DNA of 64,000 bases from Stentor roeselii. Its lineage: Eukaryota; Ciliophora; Heterotrichea; Heterotrichida; Stentoridae. Position 1 is the stretch's first letter; every line of letters begins with the position of its first letter. Position numbers and translations under genes: made by a program. Shown piece after piece: positions 48,682 to 59,219 of the stretch. The stretch covers positions 62,001 through 126,000 of the forward strand of contig RSEH01000061.1 in NCBI GenBank assembly GCA_006503475.1. Reading direction: 5' to 3'. The notes below the pieces were generated by a model. The model saw only the letters and a program-made list of their open reading frames with translations. It did not search any database and was not told where the DNA came from.

Positions 48682-50520
48682 CTAATCCTCTAAATCATCA
48701 ATTTCAATCAAATCATCTTCATTAACATTTGCCAATTCTTTCAACCCACAAATTTCTTCCAAGTATTCCGGGTCATTACAAGTAGACTTAACAAATTCAA
48801 ACTTTTCCTCCTTAAACCTCTGAACAACAATATCAGAGCAAGCAGTGCATCTCGAAAAGGCACTGCTGGAGAACTGAGCAATACTAAAGCTCGAGAAATT
48901 TCCTCTGATTTGATGAGGAAGAACCCCAAGAGGAGTGGAGAGTCCATGAGCCGCTCCATGTTTTTCAGGGTGTTGCAAAAGACCGACAAGAAGCTCGACC
49001 GCGACGGCGCTGGCCTGATAAGAAAGCCCGGGCCTTGTGACTGTGCATTGCTGGTCTAAGGTTCTGTCGGTTAAACTGTTTCTTGGACCGACTACATCGT
49101 TGCAGAAGTAACAACCAAGACGGTCTTCTGATGCTCTTGAACCGTGTCTTACTACTAAAAAACTGTCGAATCCTAGAGCTACTGCTATACAGATCTTGTT
49201 GTAGAAGGAGGAGATTACTGTTGGAAGCCATCTTGACTCTCGTGAATCGGTCAGTAAAAAGATAACATCATGCTCTTGGATTTCTCTTTCAAGTAGTTCG
49301 AACCCTGACCTGGCTTCTGATTCAGTTGTTTTTATACTATGTCCAGGCATTGGAATAGAGCTACAAAAGCCTCTGCTTTCAATACCTGGATAAATCTTTT
49401 TCAATTTTTCAGCAGCTTTAATAGCTTTGAATCCTCTAGCACTCGCATCTTCAAATTCATATAAACTCTGTCTTACAGGGTTTGAATGACTAACTCGACT
49501 ACTATCAATAAAAGTAATTGATTTAACTCCCCAGCCCATCAAATTTCGAGCTATTTGAGATCCTAAAGTGCCAGCTCCAAGAATTAAACATTTTGAATGA
49601 CTGATTGCTTCTAAATCAAGGTCAGGCATCATCCTCCATCTCATTAACTTGAGGTTCAAATTAACTGCACTTGATGCAAGACTTACTGGATCAAGTTGAG
49701 ATCGAAGATCGATTACTTTGCACGTTAAGTGTCCTGAACTACTGCCTTCCCATCCAACAAAATCTTTCAAAGATGCCGGAGGACAAATTTGATAAATTTT
49801 ACTTCTCCCCAGCGCAAAATTCGCAGGATCTGGACCAAGTGCATCCTTAACACACAAAAACCTCTTCTGTTCCTTCTGAGAGCAAAGCAATCCAAGAATA
49901 TTCCTTAAAATAGCCGAAGGAAAATCATGAAAAGGTGCAGGATCAATAAACCCAACAACTTCAGAGCCAACCCAGTCATCTTCAAGACTTAATCCATTCT
50001 CCGAAATTCCAAAAACCGGTTTCAACTCTTGTCTTTTAACCAAATCAGCTAAACGATCACGTATTTCATTTAACAACAAACATTCCTTATCAACTTCAAC
50101 AAATTCCAAAGGCGCAAAATTAAAAACAGGGAATCCAGCCCAATAATTAAACACAAAATCCTTCAAATCAGCGTAAACAAGCAATACAAATGCAGAAATA
50201 TTCTCAGAGGTGATAAATTTCCCTGAATGTTGAAGAACAGCCTGTAGGTCTATCGACCTGAACTCTTCTTTAGTGTTGTAAATTTTAAGTAATCCTGATA
50301 ATTTTACGGAATTCGCAGGAATTGCTAGATTTGGGTTGAAGGAATCAGGGACTATGTGGAAGACAGGAGGAAGGTCGAGGTTATTTGAAGATGAGTAGTA
50401 ACCTGTTAGATTGATGAAGTTGTCGTTTAGTTTTAGATCTTCTAACTTCTTTTTTGCGAGAACGTGCCAGAAGCTTAGGTCTATTGCACATGAGATGTTA
50501 TGGAACTTTATCTTGCTCAT
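48682..50520 (-). CDS. ATG7: ATG7, E1-like autophagy enzyme
   Basis: The 612-residue protein matches ATG7 over its length. The N-terminal domain begins FHNISCAIDLSFWHVL and has the typical LTGYYS block (38-43). The adenylation domain has nucleotide loop GAGTLG (315-320), catalytic cysteine C492 in LDQQCTVTRPG, and zinc pairs C470/C473 and C558/C561. The acidic C-terminus is short. ATG7 activates ATG8 and ATG12 for autophagosome growth. The start is the ATG at 50518-50520 (MSKIKFH); the open frame continues 12 codons upstream without an ATG. Its start codon is 5 nt from that of the divergent gene at 50526. Confidence 0.95.
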   Translation of the reverse strand: MSKIKFHNISCAIDLSFWHVLAKKKLEDLKLNDNFINLTGYYSSSNNLDLPPVFHIVPDSFNPNLAIPANSVKLSGLLKIYNTKEEFRSIDLQAVLQHSGKFITSENISAFVLLVYADLKDFVFNYWAGFPVFNFAPLEFVEVDKECLLLNEIRDRLADLVKRQELKPVFGISENGLSLEDDWVGSEVVGFIDPAPFHDFPSAILRNILGLLCSQKEQKRFLCVKDALGPDPANFALGRSKIYQICPPASLKDFVGWEGSSSGHLTCKVIDLRSQLDPVSLASSAVNLNLKLMRWRMMPDLDLEAISHSKCLILGAGTLGSQIARNLMGWGVKSITFIDSSRVSHSNPVRQSLYEFEDASARGFKAIKAAEKLKKIYPGIESRGFCSSIPMPGHSIKTTESEARSGFELLEREIQEHDVIFLLTDSRESRWLPTVISSFYNKICIAVALGFDSFLVVRHGSRASEDRLGCYFCNDVVGPRNSLTDRTLDQQCTVTRPGLSYQASAVAVELLVGLLQHPEKHGAAHGLSTPLGVLPHQIRGNFSSFSIAQFSSSAFSRCTACSDIVVQRFKEEKFEFVKSTCNDPEYLEEICGLKELANVNEDDLIEIDDLED

Positions 50521-50525
50521 AATAA

Positions 50526-51215
50526 ATGCCGGCCATTTCTCTGTCGTCTTATGCAAGCAAAGTCTCTGTGGTTATACTTGTAGTGATGTATCTCAATTTG
50601 GTGTCTCTTTGTACTTATTCGCTTAGTTGTGTGGGGTATTATCCGACGATTTCTTTTTTGGCTACTTTTAGAGTGCATGATTTGGTTGTATTGCTTTGTT
50701 TGGCAAGTTTTGCTTTTAGCTTAATACCTGTTTTTATTGGAGTTCACGTCAAGACCGCTAGGGTACTAACTTTAGACGATTCAGTATTTTTACTACTACT
50801 AGAAATTGGTATTGTAATCTTAACTATTACAGTTGGGATCATAGACGAGTCAAACGGTATAGAGTTCAACCTAATCGACAACCTCCATGTATTTTTATCC
50901 TTCAGTTTAAGCAGCATTTCAGTTCTCTACATCTACTCAGTCCTGAACTACCTCTCCGACTCAAAACTAACTCTAACAGAATCCCAAAGTCTAAAAAAGT
51001 GCAAAGTCTTATTCTATTCCGGCACCCTTTTACTCCTCTTCACAATGATTCAATGGCATTTCGCCCATACAGTATTCAACAGCTGGTTCTTCAACACCTA
51101 CATCGAGACCATAAGCGAATGGACTTTAGTAAGTCTAACAATGAGGTTCCCAGTTTACCTCTCACAAGTTCTAGGCTACTCAATAACTTTCATCCAACAA
51201 GATAAACTAGACTAA
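50526..51215 (+). CDS. PGAP2: FRAG1/PGAP2-like membrane protein
   Basis: The 229-residue protein has five or six membrane segments and matches the FRAG1/DRAM/SFK1 family: YYPTISFLATFRVHD (human PGAP2 LPSVSSAIGGEVPQR) after the first span, then two pairs of spans and WHFAHTVFNSW near the end (human FRHNMYCEAGVY). PGAP2 remodels the lipid of GPI anchors in the Golgi; other family members act at the plasma membrane or lysosome, so the subgroup is not certain. It is head to head with ATG7 (5 nt) and 5 nt from the next gene. Confidence 0.75.
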   Translation: MPAISLSSYASKVSVVILVVMYLNLVSLCTYSLSCVGYYPTISFLATFRVHDLVVLLCLASFAFSLIPVFIGVHVKTARVLTLDDSVFLLLLEIGIVILTITVGIIDESNGIEFNLIDNLHVFLSFSLSSISVLYIYSVLNYLSDSKLTLTESQSLKKCKVLFYSGTLLLLFTMIQWHFAHTVFNSWFFNTYIETISEWTLVSLTMRFPVYLSQVLGYSITFIQQDKLD

Positions 51216-51220
51216 TAAAT

Positions 51221-53749
51221 ATGTTCAAAGCAGTCCTGAGGAACTTTCGTCTAACAAAACGTCGAAAGAATCTGGATAACCTTAAAGAACAAGTTGAATG
51301 GCGCAAAGCTTTAGATGAAAGTCGCAGAAAGCATCATCTCGAGTTTTGGGAAATCCAAACAGAAGTGGAAAACGAATGGCTCACCTCTTACAACAAGGCC
51401 CTTATGAAAAAATACTACAGACGTCAAACAAAACATCGAGATTCAGTCATCAAAATCTCTCAAAGGACTCAAGAGCTCATTGACGAGCGGGCTGAAAAGA
51501 TAAAACAAAAGGAAAACCTTAGAAAGTCAATTGAAAGTGAGAACTGGAAAGACGTTCTTCGTAAAAAGGAACTAATGGACATTCTTAACATTGAGTCAAA
51601 AAAGTGGATCACTCTTGATAACTACAAAGAAAGAGTCACTGAAACTCTGATAATCCCTGAAAATCTTGATCATTCTTCTTATTACACACATCTTCGAGAC
51701 CTCAGCGTCATTGCAGGACTCGAAAAAATCGTTCCAAGCGCTGAGGACTTCAACAATCGAGATGAAACTAATGCTAAAAACTCTCTCCTTGTCCCTGCCT
51801 TCAGCGATGTTCGAAGTTACATTAAAAGAATCAGCTACTCTCCTCTTCAGCCTCTTGTCGAAGACTACCACGCGTCAAAGTCACGACTTTACAATTACCC
51901 AAGTAAAATCGAAAAGATTAAACAAGCTTATCAAAATGTTCTTGAATCTTGGAAGGCAAAAGAAAGCATGGTGAGCATTTTTTTAGACAGGATGATGCAA
52001 CAGACTGATCTTTTAGTGTTATTGGTTGAGAGTTGGAATAGATATATTCAAATCGCGAAACTTGATGATGCGGAAGTAAGACTTGGACTTGATAACATTA
52101 TTAATGATTTGCCGGAGAGGATTTTTTTTGATATTGATAAAAGTGATGATCAAGGGTTTCACGGTAATCAGGATTTTCAAGAACCTAATCCTGAAACTTC
52201 TGATGCGATTGATCATCTTTTAAGTGATCTTAAAGTACCGAAACCTGAACCTACTGAAACTTCTGGGAGTCAAAGTTCGGATTATGAAGGATATGATGGT
52301 GAAAAGAGGAAGAGGAAGAGTAAGGAGGGTGAAAGTAGTGAAGAGAGTCAGAGTGAGGATGGAATATTTAGAAAAAATGGAAATGATAAAAAAAATAGGA
52401 AAGTGAATAGTGATATGGAAAGTAGTAGTCAGAGTGAAGTTGAAAGTAGTCAGGATGAAAATGAAATTGAAACGAAAAATCAGGATGAAGATGAAAAAAC
52501 AAACAATGGCCTTGAAGAAAACAATATAGAAACAAAATCAAATGAGAAAAATAATGAAGAAATTGAAAAGAAAGATGAAAATGAAATCGAAAAGAAAGAT
52601 GAAAGTGAAAAGAAAGATGAAATCGAAAATAAAGATGAAAATAAAACTAAAAAGAAACTTGAACAAATATTTGAGTATGATTCTGAAGACGAAGACGAAG
52701 ACGAAGATGAAAAAGAAACTATAATCGATAAATACGAAAAATTATTAAAAAAGATTAAAAGTGATTCTGAGTTTATTCCAGCATTCAAATATTTGATAAA
52801 AATAATCAAAACCTTAAACAAAAAAACACCTCCACACAAGAAGAAATTCTTCAATGTTTTAAAACTAAGAAATCATTTCGAAAATGAAGAAAGTTTCTTG
52901 TATTTCTTGTCAAAGAACAAAACTATACTAGAAAATTATAACATTCACTACATTATATCAGATGAACTTTCTATGGAAATAAAAGATTATGAAGAAACCT
53001 TTAAACAACAATATATAGATTACCATCAAATTTTTGAAGGTTTTCCCGAAAAAGATATCGAAGATATAGCTTCGGAAATAGATAATATTAAAAAAAAATT
53101 GAAAGAAGGTGATGAAGATTCCAAGGAAGACTTCAATATAGATTTTGATAAAATTAAAAATGAAGATTTTGAAGAAATTAAGGATGAAATTTCCGCAACA
53201 AAAGAAAAAGCTTCGTGGGTGGAAAATCTAAAAGAAATGCTTGAAAAAGGGGAAATTACCAAAGAACAATATGATGAGCGAATGAAAACAAAGGCTTATT
53301 TAGGATACGCTGATGATTCTTTCATTAAAATCCTTAAAAATCTTCATGACAATTCTGAGAACTACAGTGAATTCGATATGTATGAAGGCACTTTTAAGGA
53401 CTTGGCAGATGCCAAGTCAAGAGATATCAATGAAAACATTAAAAAAATCGGAAAAATAATCAGTAAAAATACTAGTAATTCGAAGGAAGATGATCCTAAA
53501 ATAAATCTCAATGAGCAAAAAGAAGAAATGAAAATTGATGACTTTTGTTTTAATCCTACTTTCGCTGTTTTGAAAATGAAGGATAAGATAAGCAATATTG
53601 ATGAATCAAAACTTTCGCAAAATAGAATTGACATGAAATATAAGATTTTGATTAATTTGGAAAAACTTAACAATATGAAAATTATTGAACCGCATATGCT
53701 GGCTAAAGTCTATAAACATCATAGATATGATCCACCTAAATTCGATTAG
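51221..53749 (+). CDS. mS26-like mitochondrial ribosomal protein with long acidic extension
   Basis: 842 residues. The N-terminal 190 residues are basic and helical and end in RKKELMDILNIESKKWIT then LDNYKERVTETL, matching the end of animal MRPS26 ([24 protein letters not shown]) in order and spacing. The basic start (MFKAVLRNFRLTKRRK) fits mitochondrial import. Residues about 335-505 are low-complexity E/K/D/N/S, then another charged helical part with RIDMKYKILINLEKLNN near the end. Ciliate mitoribosomal proteins are known to carry long extensions. The mS26 call is tentative; a charged nuclear protein is the alternative. Confidence 0.6.
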   Translation: MFKAVLRNFRLTKRRKNLDNLKEQVEWRKALDESRRKHHLEFWEIQTEVENEWLTSYNKALMKKYYRRQTKHRDSVIKISQRTQELIDERAEKIKQKENLRKSIESENWKDVLRKKELMDILNIESKKWITLDNYKERVTETLIIPENLDHSSYYTHLRDLSVIAGLEKIVPSAEDFNNRDETNAKNSLLVPAFSDVRSYIKRISYSPLQPLVEDYHASKSRLYNYPSKIEKIKQAYQNVLESWKAKESMVSIFLDRMMQQTDLLVLLVESWNRYIQIAKLDDAEVRLGLDNIINDLPERIFFDIDKSDDQGFHGNQDFQEPNPETSDAIDHLLSDLKVPKPEPTETSGSQSSDYEGYDGEKRKRKSKEGESSEESQSEDGIFRKNGNDKKNRKVNSDMESSSQSEVESSQDENEIETKNQDEDEKTNNGLEENNIETKSNEKNNEEIEKKDENEIEKKDESEKKDEIENKDENKTKKKLEQIFEYDSEDEDEDEDEKETIIDKYEKLLKKIKSDSEFIPAFKYLIKIIKTLNKKTPPHKKKFFNVLKLRNHFENEESFLYFLSKNKTILENYNIHYIISDELSMEIKDYEETFKQQYIDYHQIFEGFPEKDIEDIASEIDNIKKKLKEGDEDSKEDFNIDFDKIKNEDFEEIKDEISATKEKASWVENLKEMLEKGEITKEQYDERMKTKAYLGYADDSFIKILKNLHDNSENYSEFDMYEGTFKDLADAKSRDINENIKKIGKIISKNTSNSKEDDPKINLNEQKEEMKIDDFCFNPTFAVLKMKDKISNIDESKLSQNRIDMKYKILINLEKLNNMKIIEPHMLAKVYKHHRYDPPKFD

Positions 53750-54615
53750 TATTAGTTAATAGTTTTCACATGGATTTATTTTATGCATTCTAGGTTTAAA
53801 GATTGTAGAATTTATTATGGAGATTTTTATGATCATTTAATTAATAAGAAGGCATAAACCTTATTACAGCCATAGTTATATAATTGGTATCATTCTTTGA
53901 TGATTTAAAAAAAAATCTATCGTAAATTATAATTAGATTCTTAATACTTATTGATGATTAAATTTATCAGTGCTTAATCAAGTGTGATTTATGTAATATT
54001 TGATTAAATTTTAAGATAATTTTTTTTCAAATATATTATTAATGGTTAATAGTTTGATAATATGTCTTTAATAGCATGAAACACTTTTTAAAAGATTAAA
54101 CCGATGATGATTAAATAGTGAATTGAATTTTTACTTACAATGTCTTGAATAGCCTTCAATCATTTGATGAATCTTTATTGAATAAATCATAACTATTTTG
54201 TTTTAAAGGCTTATAAAAGAATAATTTTATAAGATATGATCAAATAATTTCTAGAATCTTGCATCTCATAAATCTCTTTGTTGTCAAATGCTTATTTTCA
54301 ATAAGCATATCTAAAAACGTATTATAATTACAAAGTAATGTTTATTAAATTCTTAAATGAATCTTGATATAAAAGTATATACATGTTTGCATATTAAAAT
54401 TCTATTCACCTAAAAACCAAAATATTACCAAAGCTGAAATCCAGAAATGAAATTTCAATTAAAAATTAAAACCATTAAGTTTCAAGCCAATCTTCATAAA
54501 ATATAAAAAAGCCACTCTAATTTCCCTAAAACTTATTACTCTAATCAATAATCACCCAGACTTCAATCCAAAATTAAAATCTTAATCAATCTAAATTAAA
54601 CATCCTCTCCTAATT
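53750..54615. other. AT-rich intergenic between convergent genes
   Basis: About 870 bp; no coding stretch, RNA gene or repeat noticed. Confidence 0.45.
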
Positions 54616-55413
54616 CTAAGCAATTTCAATCTGACCAAATTTCCAATTATTATACTTGAGTACAATAATCCCATAAGCCAGATCAACAGACAAACTAACA
54701 TCCCACCCAATCTGAAATTCCAAAACAGATCCAAACTTGCTAACCAAAGCAAAAATCAAAAAAGCAGCACTAAAAACCAACATAATCGCCAAAACAATCC
54801 TAAAAAACTTCTCCCCTTCAAACCTCCTAACCTTCCGAACCCTTCGAGCGAAGTAATACGCGACGAGTATCATCAAGACCCACATTCCAATATTAGCGAA
54901 AATCATCATAGATTCAATCATAAAAAGTCTTAAAAGCCCATTGAAAGTGATGCATCTTCCATATTCCACTTTTGTCGCATAGATGCCTGGAACTGAAAAA
55001 ATCAAAGAATAATAAGTCAAAGCTGTTGAAATGGCAGTAGCGCCCGTGAGGTCTGGGTATCCTACACTGGCATGTCTCATTATTCTGATGAAGTTGCAGG
55101 CTAAAAATGATAAAACGCAGAGGATGAAGCAAATCACGTAGGTGAAGATTATATACCCGGTTTTTAGGTTGTTTACAAAAGTTATCATGTCTTCTGTCAT
55201 GGTGTTTGAACAGTTCGAGCCGCTAAAGGCGTAAGCAATGTCGCCGTCTAGTTCTGAATACCAAGTGTAGATGTATTTTGGACGGTCTTTGAAGGAATTT
55301 ATGTTTTCGATACTTGATATTGTGTTTAGGATAAATGATACTAAACCGAATATTGGAAGGATTAGAACTTCTACTATGCAGCGAAACCATTCGAAGGAGG
55401 TTCTTGGTCTCAT
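54616..55413 (-). CDS. multi-span membrane protein, unknown function
   Basis: The 265-residue protein has about six hydrophobic spans (roughly 12-30, 88-110, 122-145, 160-185, 200-222 and a weaker last one). The loop after span 1 contains NCSN, a possible glycosylation site, so it may be lumenal or extracellular. Basic residues RRVRKVRRF follow the span at about 185. The layout of spans separated by short loops suggests a transporter or receptor-like fold, but I recognise no family. Confidence 0.72.
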   Translation of the reverse strand: MRPRTSFEWFRCIVEVLILPIFGLVSFILNTISSIENINSFKDRPKYIYTWYSELDGDIAYAFSGSNCSNTMTEDMITFVNNLKTGYIIFTYVICFILCVLSFLACNFIRIMRHASVGYPDLTGATAISTALTYYSLIFSVPGIYATKVEYGRCITFNGLLRLFMIESMMIFANIGMWVLMILVAYYFARRVRKVRRFEGEKFFRIVLAIMLVFSAAFLIFALVSKFGSVLEFQIGWDVSLSVDLAYGIIVLKYNNWKFGQIEIA

Positions 55414-55953
55414 TTTATTAAAGAGTTTTAGTTTTTGACGGTTATGAGAACTGGGATTTGTTTTATTATTGGATTAATATAAAAGATAAGCAATAAGATC
55501 GAATTGAATAAGGTCGTTATTTTCTGATCTATTATTAAATAGATTATACTTGATTGTTAATAAATTATAGATAAAGCAAGGTTAGTTGAAATTTTTCGTT
55601 CTTATTTGTGAGTATTAATTATAAGAATATAAAATATTTATTATACATAATTGACATAAAAAAATTAAGATAGTTTTTATATAGCTCTTAATTATTCAAG
55701 ATAAATACTATCTAAATATCAAACAAATCTAAACTTGGCAAACTAAATCTCTTTAAATGCAATTCCATATTCAAGCTTTTCAATATCTTGAAATCAATAC
55801 CAACTCCCTAATTCCTAGAAATTAAAATTTTTGAAACCATATAAACCTATTTAAAAAAGTCCTTTCAATCAAAACTAACACCCACATCCTTCAAATGATT
55901 CATAATAATCCATAACTAGCCCATTAATCTCTATACCCTAAACTAAATATAAA
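55414..55953. promoter_or_regulatory. leader of duplicated cassette, copy 1
   Basis: From about 55470 this spacer matches 58700-59220, so it is part of a duplicated unit. It ends in ctaaatataaaATGGG at the gene start. Confidence 0.55.
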
Positions 55954-56856
55954 ATGGGAAACTCATCTCAAATACCTTCACCAGCATTTACAATTAAATC
56001 ATTTCATCATTACAGCGTTACAAGAAACTCAGAAATTATAATAGAAGAGTTTCGAAGTCTTCACTGCGCTTCAAGCGAAGAAAAGTATTTCTTAATCTAT
56101 CAGATCCTTCCTTGTTTCATTCACCATTTCCCATCATTCGAAGACTTTTCAGTTCTAATCCAAGAATATTTCTATTCTCCGATATGCCTAAACTCAACCC
56201 TTTACATTTTTAGACAAGTTTCGAATAATCAAATCGTCGGCTTCGGAATATTCAACAACTTTGAGTTGAAACTGCTTCCAGATGATGAAAGAAATGAAAA
56301 CAAGTACATCGCAGTAAATGGATTTGGGTGCATTTCTAAGGAAGCTCGAGGAAAAAGCCTTCAAAGGAATTTTTTCACTTATAGAGCTTGGAGTGATACT
56401 GAGTATTTTCCTAATAGAAATGTCTTGATGATTGATGTTTGCATCAACCCTTTAAGTTATTTGGAAATGTGTCAAAGCACTAAGGTCTTGTTTCCTAGAT
56501 ACAATGTTAGAACATCTGAGGGTATTGAAAAGCTCTTGGCTCAAACTATGCAAATTGCTGAATATGATAGGTTTGAAGATAATGATAACCCTTTTTTGGT
56601 TAAGGACCCTTTTCAAGCCTCTGAGGACCTGACTGGAAAATTCAGAAAGAATCAAGAAAATTTACATGAAGATATTAAATTTTATCAGGTTACTGAATTA
56701 GGAAAAATTCGGGAATTGCCTTTGTTGCTGTTGTTTCTTTGGTTGATGGTAATACTCTGGGATTTCCTGGGGGCTTCTATACTGCAGAAGCATCTGCGGG
56801 TATTGATTATAAGAAATATGACTTTAATCAGCCAAAAATTTAAAATATTTAGATAA
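55954..56856 (+). CDS. N-myristoylated family protein with shifted C-terminus
   Basis: The 300-residue frame starts MGNSSQIPS (myristoylation signal). It is homologous to the minus-strand proteins at 57239 and 60026 up to about residue 245 (DIKFY). From there the frame no longer matches; the next frame reads GIAFVAVVSLVDGNTLGFPG to KYDFNQPKI, which corresponds to the family C-terminus (GLAIFSVIQLVKGNTLRLPE to KKYECRKPKI). No GT-AG intron of the right length explains it, so a net indel changed the frame near 56710. The fold may be GNAT-like: KEARGKSLQRN stands where acetyl-CoA loops lie. It may be a recent pseudogene or have a new tail. Confidence 0.7.
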   Translation: MGNSSQIPSPAFTIKSFHHYSVTRNSEIIIEEFRSLHCASSEEKYFLIYQILPCFIHHFPSFEDFSVLIQEYFYSPICLNSTLYIFRQVSNNQIVGFGIFNNFELKLLPDDERNENKYIAVNGFGCISKEARGKSLQRNFFTYRAWSDTEYFPNRNVLMIDVCINPLSYLEMCQSTKVLFPRYNVRTSEGIEKLLAQTMQIAEYDRFEDNDNPFLVKDPFQASEDLTGKFRKNQENLHEDIKFYQVTELGKIRELPLLLLFLWLMVILWDFLGASILQKHLRVLIIRNMTLISQKFKIFR

Positions 56857-57238
56857 TTGAATAAATGAATTATTATTATATCTTTAGCCCTAAAGTTTAT
56901 TCTCCTATAGTCAATTTTGAAAGTATCTTCTAATCCATAGCTCCTCCTGATAGAAATGAATGTTTTTTTTAAGAAATTTGTTATATCTTATAATCAAACA
57001 AAAGGGATATAAACTAATTTAAGTAGTTACACTTATTGTTGATACCTCAAATTCATAAATAGAAAATACAATTATTATACCTAGTGATAATTCAAGTAAT
57101 TAATCTAAAAAAAATTATTACTAATGAATAAAAGAAATTATTATGAAAAATACTCAAACAGTGACTTTCTTTAACTTGTACTACTAAATGTTATTCAATT
57201 TAAAATATTGAACTTATTTAACTAAATTTCCTAATCTA
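56857..57238. other. intergenic between convergent family genes
   Basis: About 380 AT-rich bases; partly similar to 59940-60025. No gene. Confidence 0.45.
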
Positions 57239-58123
57239 TTAAATTTTTGGTTTCCTGCATTCGTATTTCTTAACATTGACTTCACAATCTTCAGCTAAAT
57301 AACGTCCTTCAGGTAATCTCAGAGTATTTCCTTTTACCAGCTGAATAACAGAAAAAATAGCTAATCCAACCAGATCTTTAAACCCGGTCTGTTCAATGAA
57401 AAACTTTATATCATCATTAAATCTCTGAGTTTCTTTCTGGTACTTTTCAGCGATTTCTGAGTAATCGGCAAAACTATCTATCACCAGATAAGGATTTTCA
57501 CTGTCACACCTTTCATACTGCGTTGCCTGCATAGCTTTAGACATAATCTCATCAAGATAATCATTTTTTTGGACTGCTTTCCTTGGATAAGTGAGTTTCG
57601 ATGTGATGCACATTACTAAGTAACTTAAGGGATTAGTGCTCACGTCAAAGTGAACAATATTATTTCTTGGGTATCTATGTATATCTTCTATATATCTGTA
57701 GTTGAAGCACTTTCGCTGTATCCCTAGTCTTCTTGCACTCTTCTCTATGCAACAGTAACCGTTCAAAACAATGAAAAGATTTTCATTCCTTGAGTCATTT
57801 GAGAAGAAAGGAAGGAGAAACTCGTAAGAAATGGCAAAACCCAAAACTTTCTCATCAGCTGTTGATTTGAATAGAACTAATGATGTATTGATGGATAAAG
57901 GATTGTAAAAGTAAGACTGGATTATATCGATAAAATCTTCAAGTTTTGGCATGATTGACGAAAAGACTGGATAGATTTGAGAGATCAGAGCTAATCGATC
58001 TTCTGAAGATGCATGATTAAAATCTGAGTAATCTTCAAAGAAAAATCCATCCTTAAGTCCTAAATATGATGAAGTTAGTTGATATGATTGACACTTGAAT
58101 GAAGAATCAAATGTATTTCCCAT
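57239..58123 (-). CDS. N-myristoylated family protein, possibly GNAT-like
   Basis: 294 residues, starting MGNTFDSSFKC (G2 myristoylation). The central region resembles a GNAT acetyltransferase core: strand VLGFAISYEFLLP, strand LFIVLNGYCCIEKSARRLGI and QRKCFNYR, where RRLGIQRK sits like the acetyl-CoA loop, then the strand IVHFDVSTNPLSYLVM. This is by eye and not certain. The C-terminus GNTLRLPEGRYLAEDCEVNV is well kept in the paralogue at 60026. No membrane segment. Family members occur in a duplicated unit with a plus-strand partner. Confidence 0.75.
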   Translation of the reverse strand: MGNTFDSSFKCQSYQLTSSYLGLKDGFFFEDYSDFNHASSEDRLALISQIYPVFSSIMPKLEDFIDIIQSYFYNPLSINTSLVLFKSTADEKVLGFAISYEFLLPFFSNDSRNENLFIVLNGYCCIEKSARRLGIQRKCFNYRYIEDIHRYPRNNIVHFDVSTNPLSYLVMCITSKLTYPRKAVQKNDYLDEIMSKAMQATQYERCDSENPYLVIDSFADYSEIAEKYQKETQRFNDDIKFFIEQTGFKDLVGLAIFSVIQLVKGNTLRLPEGRYLAEDCEVNVKKYECRKPKI

Positions 58124-59219
58124 TATTATTACGTTAAAATTTTGGAATTACTGTAAAACTTAAGGCAAAATATCAACTGAGCAAAAAGATATAAGGTACT
58201 TGATTAAATTTCACTCTTAAAATATCCTGAAAACTGTAATGGTCTTAATAGATAATTAGTTTGATAAAGCTATCTTTTAATAAGTTTCATTGAATTTATG
58301 CATAGTAGTCAACCTGGTTACATAAAGGAAAGGAACTAAAATTAAATACGAAGAGTAGCCAAAGACAGTAGAAATAGAGTCAATTATATGAATATTTCTT
58401 TATTTTCTATTAAAACTTCAAATTTCTTGATATATTACCACTTTGAATGATTAATCACTAAAAATGAAAAAATAGAAAAACACAAGAATATTATATCTTT
58501 CTTCATATCATTTAAATATTGAATAACCTTGAATGAATTTTCTGATGGGCAGATCATAATAAGATTAAATGGAATTGCTTTTGGGTTCGATGGCTTGACA
58601 CCTATGTAGATTTTGGGTGGGTGCTAAAACAGAGATCGGTGGGCTTATTTAAGTTGATTCAATCATCAAAACAATCAAGGTGAGTTTAAATTAATGAAAT
58701 TATAGATTAATATGAAAGATAAGAATAAGATCGAATTGAATAAGGTCGTTATTGTATTGTCTATTATCAAATAGATAATAATTGATTTGTAATAAATTAT
58801 TATCAAAATTATAGATAAAGGAATGGGCTAGTTGAATTATTAAAGTTTTAATTTGTAAGTATTCAATAAAAGACTATAAAATATTTACTCAACATAATTG
58901 ACATAAAATAAAGCTAAGATAGTTTTAATATAGTTCTAAATTATGCAAGATAAATACTATCATATCTAGATATCAAACAAATCTAAACTTGACCAAACTA
59001 AATGTCTTTAATTACAATTTCATTTTTCAAGCCTTTCAATTCTTAAATCAATTCTAACTCCCTAATTCCTAGAATTTATAATTTTTGAATCTCAAACATT
59101 CATACCATATAAAAACTATTTACAAAATTCCTCTCAATCAAAACTAACAGCCTCATCCTTCAAATCATTCCTAATAGATTCATCACTAACCCTCTAAACT
59201 CTATACCCTAAACTAAATA
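58124..59219. other. cassette boundary and second leader
   Basis: 58300-58500 matches about 61410-61600 (3' end of the cassette), and 58700-59220 matches 55470-55953 (5' end). The segment between, near 58560-58660, is GC-richer than its surroundings but holds no gene or RNA I can identify. Confidence 0.6.

Noticed and set aside
48682-50556. ATG7 start at 50556
   Set aside because: The codon is TTG; the ATG at 50518-50520 gives the family N-terminus.
52480-52854. 124-codon Ser/Phe-rich frame on the minus strand
   Set aside because: It is the antisense of the acidic low-complexity stretch in the 51221 gene.
58560-58660. Possible tRNA or other RNA gene (GC-rich patch with ggttcgatgg)
   Set aside because: No acceptor stem, D arm or anticodon arm could be paired around it.
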